Below are positions 37,526 through 45,604 of a stretch of DNA of 61,000 nucleotides, in pieces. Both the position numbers and the translations under genes were made by a program. Numbering within the stretch: position 1 is the first letter of the stretch; every line of letters begins with the position of its first letter. Source of the stretch: Bacteroidales bacterium (GTDB lineage Bacteria > Bacteroidota > Bacteroidia > Bacteroidales > Bacteroidaceae); contig JALEZQ010000011.1 in the NCBI GenBank assembly GCA_022772475.1, positions 1 through 61,000 on the forward strand. The letters run 5' to 3'. A model generated the notes under the pieces. It had not been told where the DNA came from and ran no database searches. It worked only from the letters and a program-made list of their open reading frames with translations.

Positions 37526-39481
37526 ATGAACAAAAAATTCATCAGTGTTTTCATGATGGGTGCTGCCACCTTGGCGCCTCTGAGCACACTCGTGTCTTGT
37601 AGCGATTATGATGACGACATCAATAATCTGCAAGCACAGATTGATGCCAGCGGTGTGAACCTCAAGGAGGAAGTGTCCAAACTGCAGAAGCTTCTTGACG
37701 ACTGCAAGGCTGCTGCAGAAAAGGCCGACGCTGACCTGGAACAGGCTATCAAGAATGCCACCAACGATGCCAAGGGCTATGCCGACATTCAGGCTGAGCA
37801 GGCCAAGCAGGCCGCCATCGCCGCCCTGCAGGCACAACTCTCTCAGGCTATCGCCGACCTGGAGAACGGCGCCATCGCCGATGCCAAGGCTCGCGCAGAG
37901 CAGGCTTACAACCTGGCCGAGCAGACCAGCAAACTGGCCAACAGCAACAAAGCCGAACTGGAAAAGGTGGCTAAGGAACTCGAGACGGTTAATACCGACC
38001 TCCAGAAGGCCATCGAAGCCCTCCAGACCCGCATGACGGCTGCCGAGGCTGCCATCGCCGAAGTGAAGACACAGGCTGCCGAGAACAAGGCCCAGCTGAC
38101 CACGCTCGAGACCACGCTCAATGCCCTGAAGGCCTCGAATGAGACTGCCCACAACGCCCTCAGCGACAAGGACGATGAGCTCAAAAACCTCATCGAGGCC
38201 AACAAGACGGAAATCGAAGGCAAACTGGCCAACGAGGTATCTGCCATCAACACGAAGCTTGGCGAGGTCAACACCGCCATCAGCGCCCTCGAAGGCCGCG
38301 TAGGCAAGAACGAGAGCGACATCGCAGGTAACAAGCAGGATATCGCCGGCATCAAGCAGGATATCGCCGACAATATCAAGCCCAAACTCAACGAACTGTC
38401 GCAGGAAATCTCTTCGCTGAAGACCGAGATCCAGAATATCAATAAGTACCTCGACATCCTCAACCAGAACCTGAACAACCTCATCACGGGCCTTATCTTC
38501 CAGGATGAGCAGCTTGAGATGGTGCAGGCAAAGGTAGAGAGTGATGTCAACAAGACGGGCCTCACGGGGCTGACCTTCTCTGAATATACCAACGGACAGA
38601 CCATCGTCTATTTCCCCTACAAGACGGCTGCTGCAAAGAACACGCTTGTCGCCGGCAAGTGGAACGTAGAGAAGGTTATCGGTAACGTATATTACACCAT
38701 CAACCCCACCGACGTCAACTTCACCGACAAGGCCAACATCGCGCTGGAGAACAGCAATATGGTTGCTCCCGCAAATCTGGCCATTTCCGCTCCTCAGGCT
38801 GCTAACCGTCAGGCTCCCATCAAGCGTAGCGCAGACGCTCCGAAGAACGGTCTCTATCAGAGTACGCTGACCAACAGCAACCTTGCTCCCTCGTCGGCTC
38901 ACCCCGGCTTCGCCAATTCCTACGCTCTCTTTACCTCGTACCAGCAGAAGGATAAGGACGGCAACGTGGCTACCAAGAAGGTTTACTCGGAATATGCCCT
39001 CAATATCAATGTGACGAATGCTGTTGAGCAGACGGCTCCTGCCATGGTTGCTGATGGTGCCGATGCCACCTGCCCTGCCGCTGTAAATGCCCGCTTCACC
39101 AAGGATTACGGTCAGCAGATGGGCGGTACGTTTGCTCTGCTGCCCACGCTTGACGAGTTTGGTAAGGCAGAACCGGCCGGTAACGCGAAGGTATATCAGA
39201 AGTATGTCGAGGTTGTCGGCGTGACCAATAGCCGCAACCAGGCTCTGACCTCCACGGCTCTGACCAACGCCAAGAAGGCTATCAACGATGCCAACGTAGG
39301 TACGCTCAACACCGTTTGCCCTCGGCCGTCAGTTCACGCCCTGTATCAGCGCCCGCGTCAAAGCCAGCGGCTGGCAGGCCAAGGGCGGATGGGTGAACCC
39401 CTCGCAGACCTATACCTTCAAGCAGGCCGGTCTGCAGGCCGACGTGCGCCTGGACCTCACGTCGCTCTTCGGCGGCTATAG
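37526..39481 (+). CDS. Coiled-coil surface lipoprotein, 3'-truncated and fused out of frame
   Basis: A lipobox (STLVSC, C25) is followed by SDYDDDI, typical of a family of abundant Bacteroidales surface proteins, some of them reported as surface-layer-like. Residues 35-325 form a very long coiled coil rich in Ala, Glu and Lys (AEQAKQAAIAALQAQ, DIAGNKQDIAGIKQDIAD). Residues 330-596 are beta-rich. After residue 597 (about 39313) the composition abruptly becomes Arg/Pro/Gly-rich, because the DNA there belongs to another gene in a different frame. The authentic C-terminus is therefore missing. The codons are less GC-rich than those downstream. It may be a real deletion fusion or an assembly join. 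Confidence 0.75.
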   Translation: MNKKFISVFMMGAATLAPLSTLVSCSDYDDDINNLQAQIDASGVNLKEEVSKLQKLLDDCKAAAEKADADLEQAIKNATNDAKGYADIQAEQAKQAAIAALQAQLSQAIADLENGAIADAKARAEQAYNLAEQTSKLANSNKAELEKVAKELETVNTDLQKAIEALQTRMTAAEAAIAEVKTQAAENKAQLTTLETTLNALKASNETAHNALSDKDDELKNLIEANKTEIEGKLANEVSAINTKLGEVNTAISALEGRVGKNESDIAGNKQDIAGIKQDIADNIKPKLNELSQEISSLKTEIQNINKYLDILNQNLNNLITGLIFQDEQLEMVQAKVESDVNKTGLTGLTFSEYTNGQTIVYFPYKTAAAKNTLVAGKWNVEKVIGNVYYTINPTDVNFTDKANIALENSNMVAPANLAISAPQAANRQAPIKRSADAPKNGLYQSTLTNSNLAPSSAHPGFANSYALFTSYQQKDKDGNVATKKVYSEYALNINVTNAVEQTAPAMVADGADATCPAAVNARFTKDYGQQMGGTFALLPTLDEFGKAEPAGNAKVYQKYVEVVGVTNSRNQALTSTALTNAKKAINDANVGTLNTVCPRPSVHALYQRPRQSQRLAGQGRMGEPLADLYLQAGRSAGRRAPGPHVALRRL

Positions 39482-40235
39482 CGCCACACGCCCCGTGAGC
39501 GTGGGCCTCTTCGCCGGTGGCGGTGCCAACATGGCGTGGGACAACGGCGAAGCCTGCACCCTGAAAACCCACGGCTACGAACTGCCGTATCTATGGACGG
39601 AGCATAAACTGCGCGCCGTGGGTAGCGCCGGCGTCGATGCCAACATCCGCCTGAGCGACCGCGTCAGCCTGGGCCTCGAACTCAATGCCCACATCATCAA
39701 CGACCACTTCAACTCGAAGAAGGCCGGCAATGCCGACTGGATGTTCAACGCTCTGGCCGGCGTGCGCATCAACCTCGGCAAGACCCGCCGCGCCAAGACC
39801 GTGCCCGCTACGGTAGTGGTGCCCGTGCAGTCTGCCGAGCAGCCCGCCGAGCAGCGTCCCATCACGCCCGACCAGCCCGGCGTGCGTCCCGAGGTCAAGC
39901 CAGAGAAGAAGGCCGACCGCATCCGCGAGGACATCTTCTTCGCCATCAGTTCGGCACAACTGACGCCGCAGGAGCAGGCCAAGGTCAACAACCTCGTGGC
40001 CTTCCTCAAGCAGCATACGAGCATGAAGGTGACCCTCCAGGGCTATGCCGACAAGGGCACGGGCAATGCCGACATCAACATGGCCTACAGCAAGCAGCGC
40101 GTCGCCGCCGTCAAGGCCATCCTCCTCAATGCCGGCATCGCCGAAAGCCGCATCCTCACCGAGGCCCACGGCGACACCTGGCAACCCTTCCGCGAGAACG
40201 ACAAAAACCGCGTCTGCATCTGCATCTCCGAATAA
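39300..40235 (+). pseudogene. OmpA-family outer-membrane protein lacking its N-terminus
   Basis: The frame is open from 39300 (after a TAG at 39297) without a credible start. It reads PFALGRQFTPCISARVKASGWQ, then barrel strands (VGLFAGGGANMAWDNGE, VSLGLELNAHIINDHF), a Pro/Glu linker near 39830-39910, and an OmpA-like peptidoglycan-binding domain with IFFAISSAQLTPQEQ, VTLQGYADKGTGNADINMAYSKQRV and GIAESRILTEAHGDT. The C-terminal two-thirds of an OMP with OmpA domain is intact, but the signal peptide and first strands are absent. ATG-less GTG at 39390 would start in mid-barrel and could not be exported. It is joined to the preceding gene at 39300-39315. Confidence 0.8.
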
Positions 40236-40263
40236 TCCTCACCCCTTATTATCCCATCCTTCG

Positions 40264-40316
40264 GGTTATTCAACACCAACGGGCCGGACTCCCCAATGTG
40301 GAGCCCGGCCCGTTGT
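40264..40316 (+). repeat. 53-bp direct repeat with hairpin, left copy
   Basis: GGTTATTCAACACC... to ...CCCGTTGT recurs at 42078-42130 with two substitutions. It contains a stem AACGGGCCGG/CCGGCCCGTT closing an inner ACTCC/GGAG stem, placed 28 bp after the OmpA stop, so the left copy is probably the native 3' hairpin of that gene. Confidence 0.85.
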
Positions 40317-40363
40317 TCACAAAAAACAGTTTTGAGAAATTACCAAATCCGGGAATTTCTATT

Positions 40364-40371
40364 TAACTTTG
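40364..40371 (+). promoter_or_regulatory. Minus-7 box (TAACTTTG) of the toxin-antitoxin pair
   Basis: TAACTTTG matches TAnnTTTG and lies 32 bp before the toxin ATG. An AT-rich region upstream contains an imperfect AAATCCGGGAATTT palindrome (40345-40358) that could be the operator bound by the HTH antitoxin. Confidence 0.55.
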
Positions 40372-40402
40372 CAGAAAAGAATGGCAGTAGTATAGAACGC
40401 TT

Positions 40403-40732
40403 ATGAGAATCATTTTCAAAGATGAAGCGTTATCCGAACTGTATGAGAGCGGCAGGACCGAAGACCATAAGTACAAGAAGATGTGTAGAAACAAGAAACT
40501 GATAGCAGGTTACCAAAGGGCTGTTTCCATCATGTATGATGTGGATTCTACAGAGGACCTCAGACCATTCAGTTTTCTACACTACGAAAAATTGAAATAC
40601 CTGAAAGAGCCGTTGAGCTCTGTAAGGCTTGTCAACGGAATGGTTGAACGTCTGTTGTTTACAGAGACGGAAGACGGCATTGAAATAGAACTTGTAGAAA
40701 TAGATAGCACACATTATGGCAACAAGAAGTAA
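40403..40732 (+). CDS. higB: HigB-like toxin (RelE/ParE fold)
   Basis: The 109-residue protein is the usual size for RelE-superfamily mRNA interferases of the HigB kind. Visible features are a short helix-rich start (MRIIFKDEALSELYESG), YQRAVSIMYDV, LRPFSFLHYEKLKYL and a C-terminal strand pair (SVRLVNGMVERLLFTET, IEIELVEID). It is followed, with a 17-bp overlap, by an HTH protein in the toxin-first order typical of higBA. The codons are AT-rich compared with all surrounding genes, a sign of transfer. Confidence 0.85.
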   Translation: MRIIFKDEALSELYESGRTEDHKYKKMCRNKKLIAGYQRAVSIMYDVDSTEDLRPFSFLHYEKLKYLKEPLSSVRLVNGMVERLLFTETEDGIEIELVEIDSTHYGNKK

Positions 40733-41825
40733 CCGATTAGTTCCTGCCAGGGCAATCCACCCGGGAGAAATCTTGCGTGAAGAGTTGCAGGAGCGTGGTA
40801 TCAAGCAAAAGGATTTTGCCCAAGCCATTGGTGTTCAGGCTACACATCTGAGTGAGTTTATCAACGGGAAACGGCACCTGAATGAAGATTTGGCCATGAA
40901 GTTGGAATCTCAGTTGGGCATACCTTTCAAGACGTGGATGAGTCTGCACAACGGCTATATGTATGAGTGCAAGGCTTTGGATGAAAAGCGAACTGAAAAG
41001 CAGAGCGCTCTTCTGTTTGAAGAGGCGTGCGCCAATATCTTCAATCTCCATGCTTTGTATAAACGCTTGGGGATGACGCATCTTTCATGTGAAGAGAGGG
41101 TGAGGAGACTAAAGGCGTTGTTCCCGTTTGACTTGCTCTCGTCCAATGAACTGAGAACGCAGGTTGCAGGTATGTACAAGCATAGCGAAAAAGTTCAGGT
41201 GGATGAAAAGAATATGTTGACATGGCTCATCCTAAACAAATTGGAAATTTCGCGTATTCAGCCGTTGGATAAATATAAGAAAGGATATGCTCTGAAAGCG
41301 GCAGCAGACATCGCGCGTATGGCAAACGTGAGGACGCTCACAACGGAGCGTATTAAGGATTGTCTCAATGGGTATGGCATCTCTTATATAAAAGTGGAGA
41401 AACTGGACAAAACGCCGGTTGATGCCTATTCAACGTTTAGTGGAGACATGCCGGTCATCACCGTGACCTACCGCTACAACGATATGGACAAACTGGCATT
41501 TGATATTCTCCATGAACTATGCCATATAGACCGCCACTTCACAGAAATGAATAAGGCCTTCATTTCAATTGAGGGTGTAGAATACTCCAATGACCCGAGA
41601 GAAAAAGAGGCTAACGAGTTTGCAAGACAGATGCTTATACCGGATGAAATATGGGAAAGCATTCTTAAAGTGGGATGTACCAGCCTTTCTCCCTATAAGA
41701 TTGTGAAGACCATCGCGACAGAAGCGGAGCGTTGTGGCATAAGTCCGTCCATTGCCATCGCAAGATATAAGCATGATACCAATTGGTATCGTACATCGGC
41801 TTATAAGTCGCCAAAGATCTTTTGA
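40716..41825 (+). CDS. higA: HigA-type HTH antitoxin fused to ImmA/IrrE peptidase
   Basis: The 369-residue protein joins two parts. Residues 10-85 form a HigA/XRE helix-turn-helix (HPGEILREELQERGIKQKDFA, then GVQATHLSEFINGKRHLNEDLA). Residues 200-340 form an ImmA/IrrE-type metallopeptidase with HELCH at 266-270 and a downstream EANEFARQMLIP that supplies the third ligand. Fused antitoxins of this kind are thought to combine DNA binding and toxin neutralisation with self- or partner-proteolysis on a signal. The gene overlaps the toxin by 17 bp. It is AT-rich, and the pair lies between 53-bp direct repeats. Confidence 0.9.
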   Translation: MATRSNRLVPARAIHPGEILREELQERGIKQKDFAQAIGVQATHLSEFINGKRHLNEDLAMKLESQLGIPFKTWMSLHNGYMYECKALDEKRTEKQSALLFEEACANIFNLHALYKRLGMTHLSCEERVRRLKALFPFDLLSSNELRTQVAGMYKHSEKVQVDEKNMLTWLILNKLEISRIQPLDKYKKGYALKAAADIARMANVRTLTTERIKDCLNGYGISYIKVEKLDKTPVDAYSTFSGDMPVITVTYRYNDMDKLAFDILHELCHIDRHFTEMNKAFISIEGVEYSNDPREKEANEFARQMLIPDEIWESILKVGCTSLSPYKIVKTIATEAERCGISPSIAIARYKHDTNWYRTSAYKSPKIF

Positions 41826-41859
41826 TTGGAGAACATTGGGCGGTGTGTCATAATAGCCA

Positions 41860-42000
41860 ATCTGCTGCGTTGCTATCGTCTTCGGGCTTGGTCATGTACT
41901 TCAGTACACTCCCTGCGCCTTCATCCTCAGCGCCTTGCATCTTGACCATTCTGACGCACCTTTGAGTGCGCGTCAAAATTTGCATTTTGACACACCCTCT
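41860..42000 (-). repeat. 141-bp dispersed repeat, inverted copy
   Basis: This segment is the reverse complement of 60860-61000 with one mismatch seen. It has internal palindromes (TCAAAAtgcaaATTTTGA and GCGCACTC...GTGCG). It lies 35 bp after the antitoxin stop. A 23-bp motif CCGCAAAACTTTTACC... follows at 42015-42037 and also occurs at 60470-60492. Confidence 0.9.
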
Positions 42001-42077
42001 CACAATGTGTTGTGCCGCAAAACTTTTACCGGACAGCAAAGTCCACAAATACTTTTCATCACCCTCCCAAATCTTCA

Positions 42078-42130
42078 GGTTATTCAACACCAACGGGCCG
42101 GACTCCCTAATGTGGAGCCCGACCCGTTGT
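42078..42130 (+). repeat. 53-bp direct repeat with hairpin, right copy
   Basis: Right copy of the repeat at 40264-40316 (51 of 53 positions identical). The two copies bracket 1.76 kb holding the toxin-antitoxin pair and the 141-bp repeat. Confidence 0.85.
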
Positions 42131-42179
42131 CGGTCAGTGGCGGATAGTAGGCCACCTCAATGGACATGATCGGCAAATG

Positions 42180-42470
42180 TCAAAGCCACAGCAGGCGGCT
42201 GCTGCCGTAGAAATAGCAGAGCAGGAAATAGGCGCCTACCCACTGCAGGATGAAGAGCAGGGGGACGGTGATGAGGAAGACGGGCTTGCGCACTTTGTGC
42301 CAGCAGAACAGCATGGCCAACAGGCCGCCAAGGGCACCGCCCAGCAGGCAGGCGGTGAGCAGGACCGCCTCGGGGATGCGGCGGCGGCCGGCGAGCGCCT
42401 TCAGTTTGTCGATGGCGAAGAGCAGGAAGGTGACGCTGCAGCAGATATAGAGGATAATAGCAATTTCCAT
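42180..42470 (-). CDS. DUF1294 small membrane protein
   Basis: The 96 residues contain three or four hydrophobic helices and the DUF1294 hallmarks FAIDKLKALAGRRRIPEAVLL and GGALGGLLAMLFCWHKVRKPVF. Proteins of this family are inner-membrane and of unknown role. It lies 98 bp downstream of the ten-gene operon on the same strand and could be its last cistron, though the gap is larger than those within the operon. Confidence 0.9.
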   Translation of the reverse strand: MEIAIILYICCSVTFLLFAIDKLKALAGRRRIPEAVLLTACLLGGALGGLLAMLFCWHKVRKPVFLITVPLLFILQWVGAYFLLCYFYGSSRLLWL

Positions 42471-42568
42471 GGTGATGATGAGGTATGGGGTGAAGGAAGA
42501 GTATTTTGCCGGCCGGCGGCATGACGAGCAGACTGCCGGCCGTTGTCAGCAGAGGACGGGATGGCCTG

Positions 42569-43948
42569 TCAGCGGCCCAAAGCGATCAATCCGATCAGAC
42601 CTAAGACGAGCAGCAGACCGATGAGCACCCAGATGAGCCACATCCAGTTTTTGCCCTTCTTCATGATTTCGTTGACCTGAAGGACATATTCGCGCTCGTT
42701 GGGGTCGAGGGTGATATGGCCCGTGTCGAGCGTGCGCCCGGCGATGGTCACGCGGGCTTCCATGTCGCCGCCCTGCAGGCGCGTGGTGCCGGGGAAGGTC
42801 ATCTTGCCGTCGGCATCGACAGGCCCTTCGGCCACCTTGCTGCCGTTGAGCGTCAGCGTGACGTGAGCGCCGCGGAGCGGTGTGGTGCCATCCGCCTCGA
42901 GGAGCGTCAGCGTGCAGTCGTCCTCGAGGACGTAATCGAAGATGTTGCTCTCCTTGGCCTCCACGACAAACGTCTGGCGGTTGCTGCCGTCGGCGGTATT
43001 CCAGATGCTGTATTGTGTGCCCTCCTCCATATCCTCGATGCGGACGTAGCCGTTGGCGTCGGTGATGTGCTTGTCGCCCTTGTCGGACGTGATTTCGTAG
43101 TTCTCCACCGGCGTGCCGTCGGGCCGCGTCACGTGCACGTAGCAGGGGTAGAGCGGCGTGGGCGGCGTGGGCGGTTCGGGGACGGGTTCGGGTTCAGGCG
43201 GTGTGGGCGGTTCGGGGACGGGGTCTGGTTCGGGGGCGGGAATGGGTTCCGGTTCGGGCTCGGGCTCGGGTTCGGGTTTCGGCTTGATGTCAGGCAGTGC
43301 AATCCAGTAGGTCTCCTGCCCCATGACGAGCGTGATGGTGTGCGTCAGTCCGTTCTCATAGGCCACGGTAATCTGGTGGTCGTTGACGTTCGGTTTGATG
43401 TGCAGCAGGCCGTCGGGCCCCGTGGTGAAGACTTTGGCCTGTCCGCTGGCCATAATCATCCGGAAGGGGTAGGAGGGGACGGGCTTGCCTTGACGGGAGA
43501 AGCCGATGCCGATGCCGCCCTTCTTGTTGATGCCCAGCAGCCATGCCGCCAGCGGGTTGGCAATCTGTGCCTGGCGGTAGCCCCATGCCGTGAGCACCAC
43601 CTGGATGCCGCCGGCAGCATCGGGACGGTAGAAGATGAAGTCTTCGCTCGGCGTGGTGAGCACGTTGTCCGTCAGACGACTGTTGCTGCCGCCGAGAGCC
43701 GCGCTGACGGCGGCGCGGGCATTGGCCATGATGTGGAGCGCCTGTTGTCTCACCTCGTCCGGGGCCAGAGCCAGCGGTTTCCAGTCGTCGCCCGGCGCGC
43801 TCCACTGAATCTGCTTGAGCGTGGTATGGCGTTCGGCGAAGAGCAGCGCAGAGCCCGTCATGCGCGACAGCATGGTATAGAGTTTTTCGTAGGCCGGCTC
43901 CTTGGCAATGAGGATGACCTGGCCCACATGGACTGTTTGAAGTATCAT
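42569..43948 (-). CDS. Tail-anchored protein with proline-rich linker (operon gene 10)
   Basis: The 459-residue product has no signal peptide. Residues 1-120 form a globular domain (HVGQVILIAKEPAYEKLYTML, FAERHTTLKQIQW) of unknown type. Residues 121-220 include a small beta domain. A Pro-Glu repeat (KPEPEPEPEPEPIPAPEP) spans about 222-278, then two Ig-like or Cna-B-like domains (YVHVTRPDGTPVENYEI, LTLLEADGTTPLRGAHV). A single C-terminal helix (MWLIWVLIGLLLVLGLIGLI) anchors the protein in a membrane, facing the cytoplasm if truly tail-anchored. It overlaps the preceding gene by 4 bp (ATGA). No homologous function is recognised. Confidence 0.75.
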   Translation of the reverse strand: MILQTVHVGQVILIAKEPAYEKLYTMLSRMTGSALLFAERHTTLKQIQWSAPGDDWKPLALAPDEVRQQALHIMANARAAVSAALGGSNSRLTDNVLTTPSEDFIFYRPDAAGGIQVVLTAWGYRQAQIANPLAAWLLGINKKGGIGIGFSRQGKPVPSYPFRMIMASGQAKVFTTGPDGLLHIKPNVNDHQITVAYENGLTHTITLVMGQETYWIALPDIKPKPEPEPEPEPEPIPAPEPDPVPEPPTPPEPEPVPEPPTPPTPLYPCYVHVTRPDGTPVENYEITSDKGDKHITDANGYVRIEDMEEGTQYSIWNTADGSNRQTFVVEAKESNIFDYVLEDDCTLTLLEADGTTPLRGAHVTLTLNGSKVAEGPVDADGKMTFPGTTRLQGGDMEARVTIAGRTLDTGHITLDPNEREYVLQVNEIMKKGKNWMWLIWVLIGLLLVLGLIGLIALGR

Positions 43949-44898
43949 GGCGTGGAGGTATTAGTGTCGTTGGTGTAGCGTTTTTCTATGTCGCCCGGTT
44001 CTACCCGGCTGGTCAGGTCCTTGACAAAACTGTTGAGGTTGCTCTTGAGGTCGGCGAAGGGGGCGACGTCTTGGGTGACCTGAGCCTGGTCTTCGGAGAA
44101 ACTGTCCTTGAGGACGTAGGCATTCTCCTTGTCCCAACCATTCTGGCGGTTGCTGCGGATGTCCTTGTGGTTGACGACACGTCGGATGAAGTTGCCCAAC
44201 TTGAAGCGGGCTGCCTTCCACAGCATCTCCTGCCGGCAGAGTTGCTCTCTCTCGCTCTGCTGTGCCGGACCGAACGCCTGAAGGATGGGCAGCGGGTTGC
44301 GGTCCTTCTCCCAGGCGTCTTTGGCGGCGAAGAACGTGCGGCGGGCATCCTCCAGCGCCTGTACCCTGGCCGCCAGACTGTCGCTGGTGGCATTGCCGTG
44401 GTCTAAGCGCAGGGCGGCGGCCATCCGGGCCAGACCGAGCGTGTCGATGTCGGCAAATGAGCGTGCCTGCTGCTCCTGCAGACGGTCCGTAAGATGGCGG
44501 TGGAAGACGGCGCGGAGGCTGTCCGTCAGGGCGCGCTGCCGGTTGCGCTCGGCGGCGAGAGGCAGCAGGCGGTCGGTCTCGGCCTGTAGCACCGATTGTT
44601 CGTTGCGCAGCGTTTGCATACTGTCGTTCAGGTGTGCCACGCGCGCTTTCAGTTCGGCCAGTCTGTCCAGGTCGGCTTTGTGCTTGTTCATAAATTTGGC
44701 CCGTGCCTTTTCCTCTTTGGTAGGCTTGGGCGCCTTGGCCTCCGGCGCCTCAGCCTTGTCCGGCGCGATGCTGTCGGCGGCGAGCACCATGAGGGAGCCG
44801 CGCTGCATAGGCACGTCGCCAACCGCGGCATGGCATGGCAAGGCTGCGAAGAGGACCGTGGCAGCCGCAAGGGCCGGGATAAGAGATGAGATTTTCAT
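43945..44898 (-). CDS. Exported coiled-coil protein (operon gene 9)
   Basis: The 317 residues start with a signal peptide (MKISSLIPALAAATVLFAALPCHA). An acidic and basic linker and a helical coiled coil follow (KADLDRLAELKARVAHLNDSMQTLRNEQSV, about residues 70-140), and then a mostly helical body (RKFFAAKDAWEKDRNPLP region to FIRRVVNHKDIRSN). The protein is probably periplasmic. It ends inside the next gene by 4 bp. It resembles its neighbour at 44912 in layout (signal peptide plus heptads), so the two may pair. No known family is recognised. Confidence 0.7.
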   Translation of the reverse strand: MKISSLIPALAAATVLFAALPCHAAVGDVPMQRGSLMVLAADSIAPDKAEAPEAKAPKPTKEEKARAKFMNKHKADLDRLAELKARVAHLNDSMQTLRNEQSVLQAETDRLLPLAAERNRQRALTDSLRAVFHRHLTDRLQEQQARSFADIDTLGLARMAAALRLDHGNATSDSLAARVQALEDARRTFFAAKDAWEKDRNPLPILQAFGPAQQSEREQLCRQEMLWKAARFKLGNFIRRVVNHKDIRSNRQNGWDKENAYVLKDSFSEDQAQVTQDVAPFADLKSNLNSFVKDLTSRVEPGDIEKRYTNDTNTSTP

Positions 44899-44911
44899 AA
44901 AGGGTTGGGCG

Positions 44912-45580
44912 TTAGTGGCGTTTGGGGATGACGGCGTTCAGTTCATCCCACAGGTCGTGGAGTGTCTGCCTTTGGGCTTCGGTCAGCGTGACGTTTCCGT
45001 TGATTTTGCCAGCCAATTTAGTGGCCTTCTCTAAACGGACCTGACATACTTTCCGGCTGATGCCGGCATCGTTGATGGCCTGCCGCATGTCGTGGCAGAG
45101 AGGTTGTGCTTCAAGCATGAACTCTATGGCAGGCAGTCTGTGTAGCAACAGCGAGTCGCCCGTACCTGCCGCCAACGTCCGTGCCTGTTCCAACGCCTCG
45201 ACCGACATGCTCTGGAAAGGCTGCCGCAGAAGGCTATCCACCACTGCGGGCTGTAGCCACCGGAGCCATGCCGTATCGGCTGAGGCTCGGTTGGCCTGCG
45301 CGTTCAGGACGTCGCGCTGCTGTTTCATCCGGGCCACATCGGCGGCCATGACGCAGCGCAGACTGTCCAGGCGGTGCGCCTCGGCGGCGAAGTGCTGAAG
45401 TTGTGCCTCAAGGTCGGCCTCAGTCAGCGGCAGGGTGTCGGCCGACGCACTGTCGGCGGCGGCATAGGCCGAGGCCGTACTCATGGGGCGGCTGACGATG
45501 CGTCGTCCATGCGTGCTGACCGAGACAGAGAGCAACAGAACCGGCAGCAAGAGCGTAGGAAGGTGTGGAAGATGCTTCAT
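44912..45580 (-). CDS. Exported helical protein (operon gene 8)
   Basis: The 222 residues begin with a signal peptide (HLPTLLLPVLLLSVSVSTHG). Helical heptads follow (LEAQLQHFAAEAHRLDSLRCVMAADVARMKQQRDVL), and a C-terminal helical part has RQAINDAGISRKVCQVRLEKATKL. It is probably periplasmic. It lies 13 bp before gene 9 and 24 bp after gene 7. I recognise no family; similarity in style to gene 9 suggests a helical partner. Confidence 0.68.
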   Translation of the reverse strand: MKHLPHLPTLLLPVLLLSVSVSTHGRRIVSRPMSTASAYAAADSASADTLPLTEADLEAQLQHFAAEAHRLDSLRCVMAADVARMKQQRDVLNAQANRASADTAWLRWLQPAVVDSLLRQPFQSMSVEALEQARTLAAGTGDSLLLHRLPAIEFMLEAQPLCHDMRQAINDAGISRKVCQVRLEKATKLAGKINGNVTLTEAQRQTLHDLWDELNAVIPKRH

Positions 45581-45604
45581 GGGAGATGGCGCGATGTCGC
45601 AGGA

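Noticed and set aside
37511-38902. 463-codon open frame on the minus strand
   Set aside because: Antisense of the coiled-coil lipoprotein; the Leu/Val-rich translation is the mirror of the Glu/Lys/Gln heptads.
41848-42093. 81-codon minus-strand frame within the repeat near the toxin-antitoxin pair
   Set aside because: It is mostly the 141-bp dispersed repeat. The frame is not kept in the other copy context and shows no domain.
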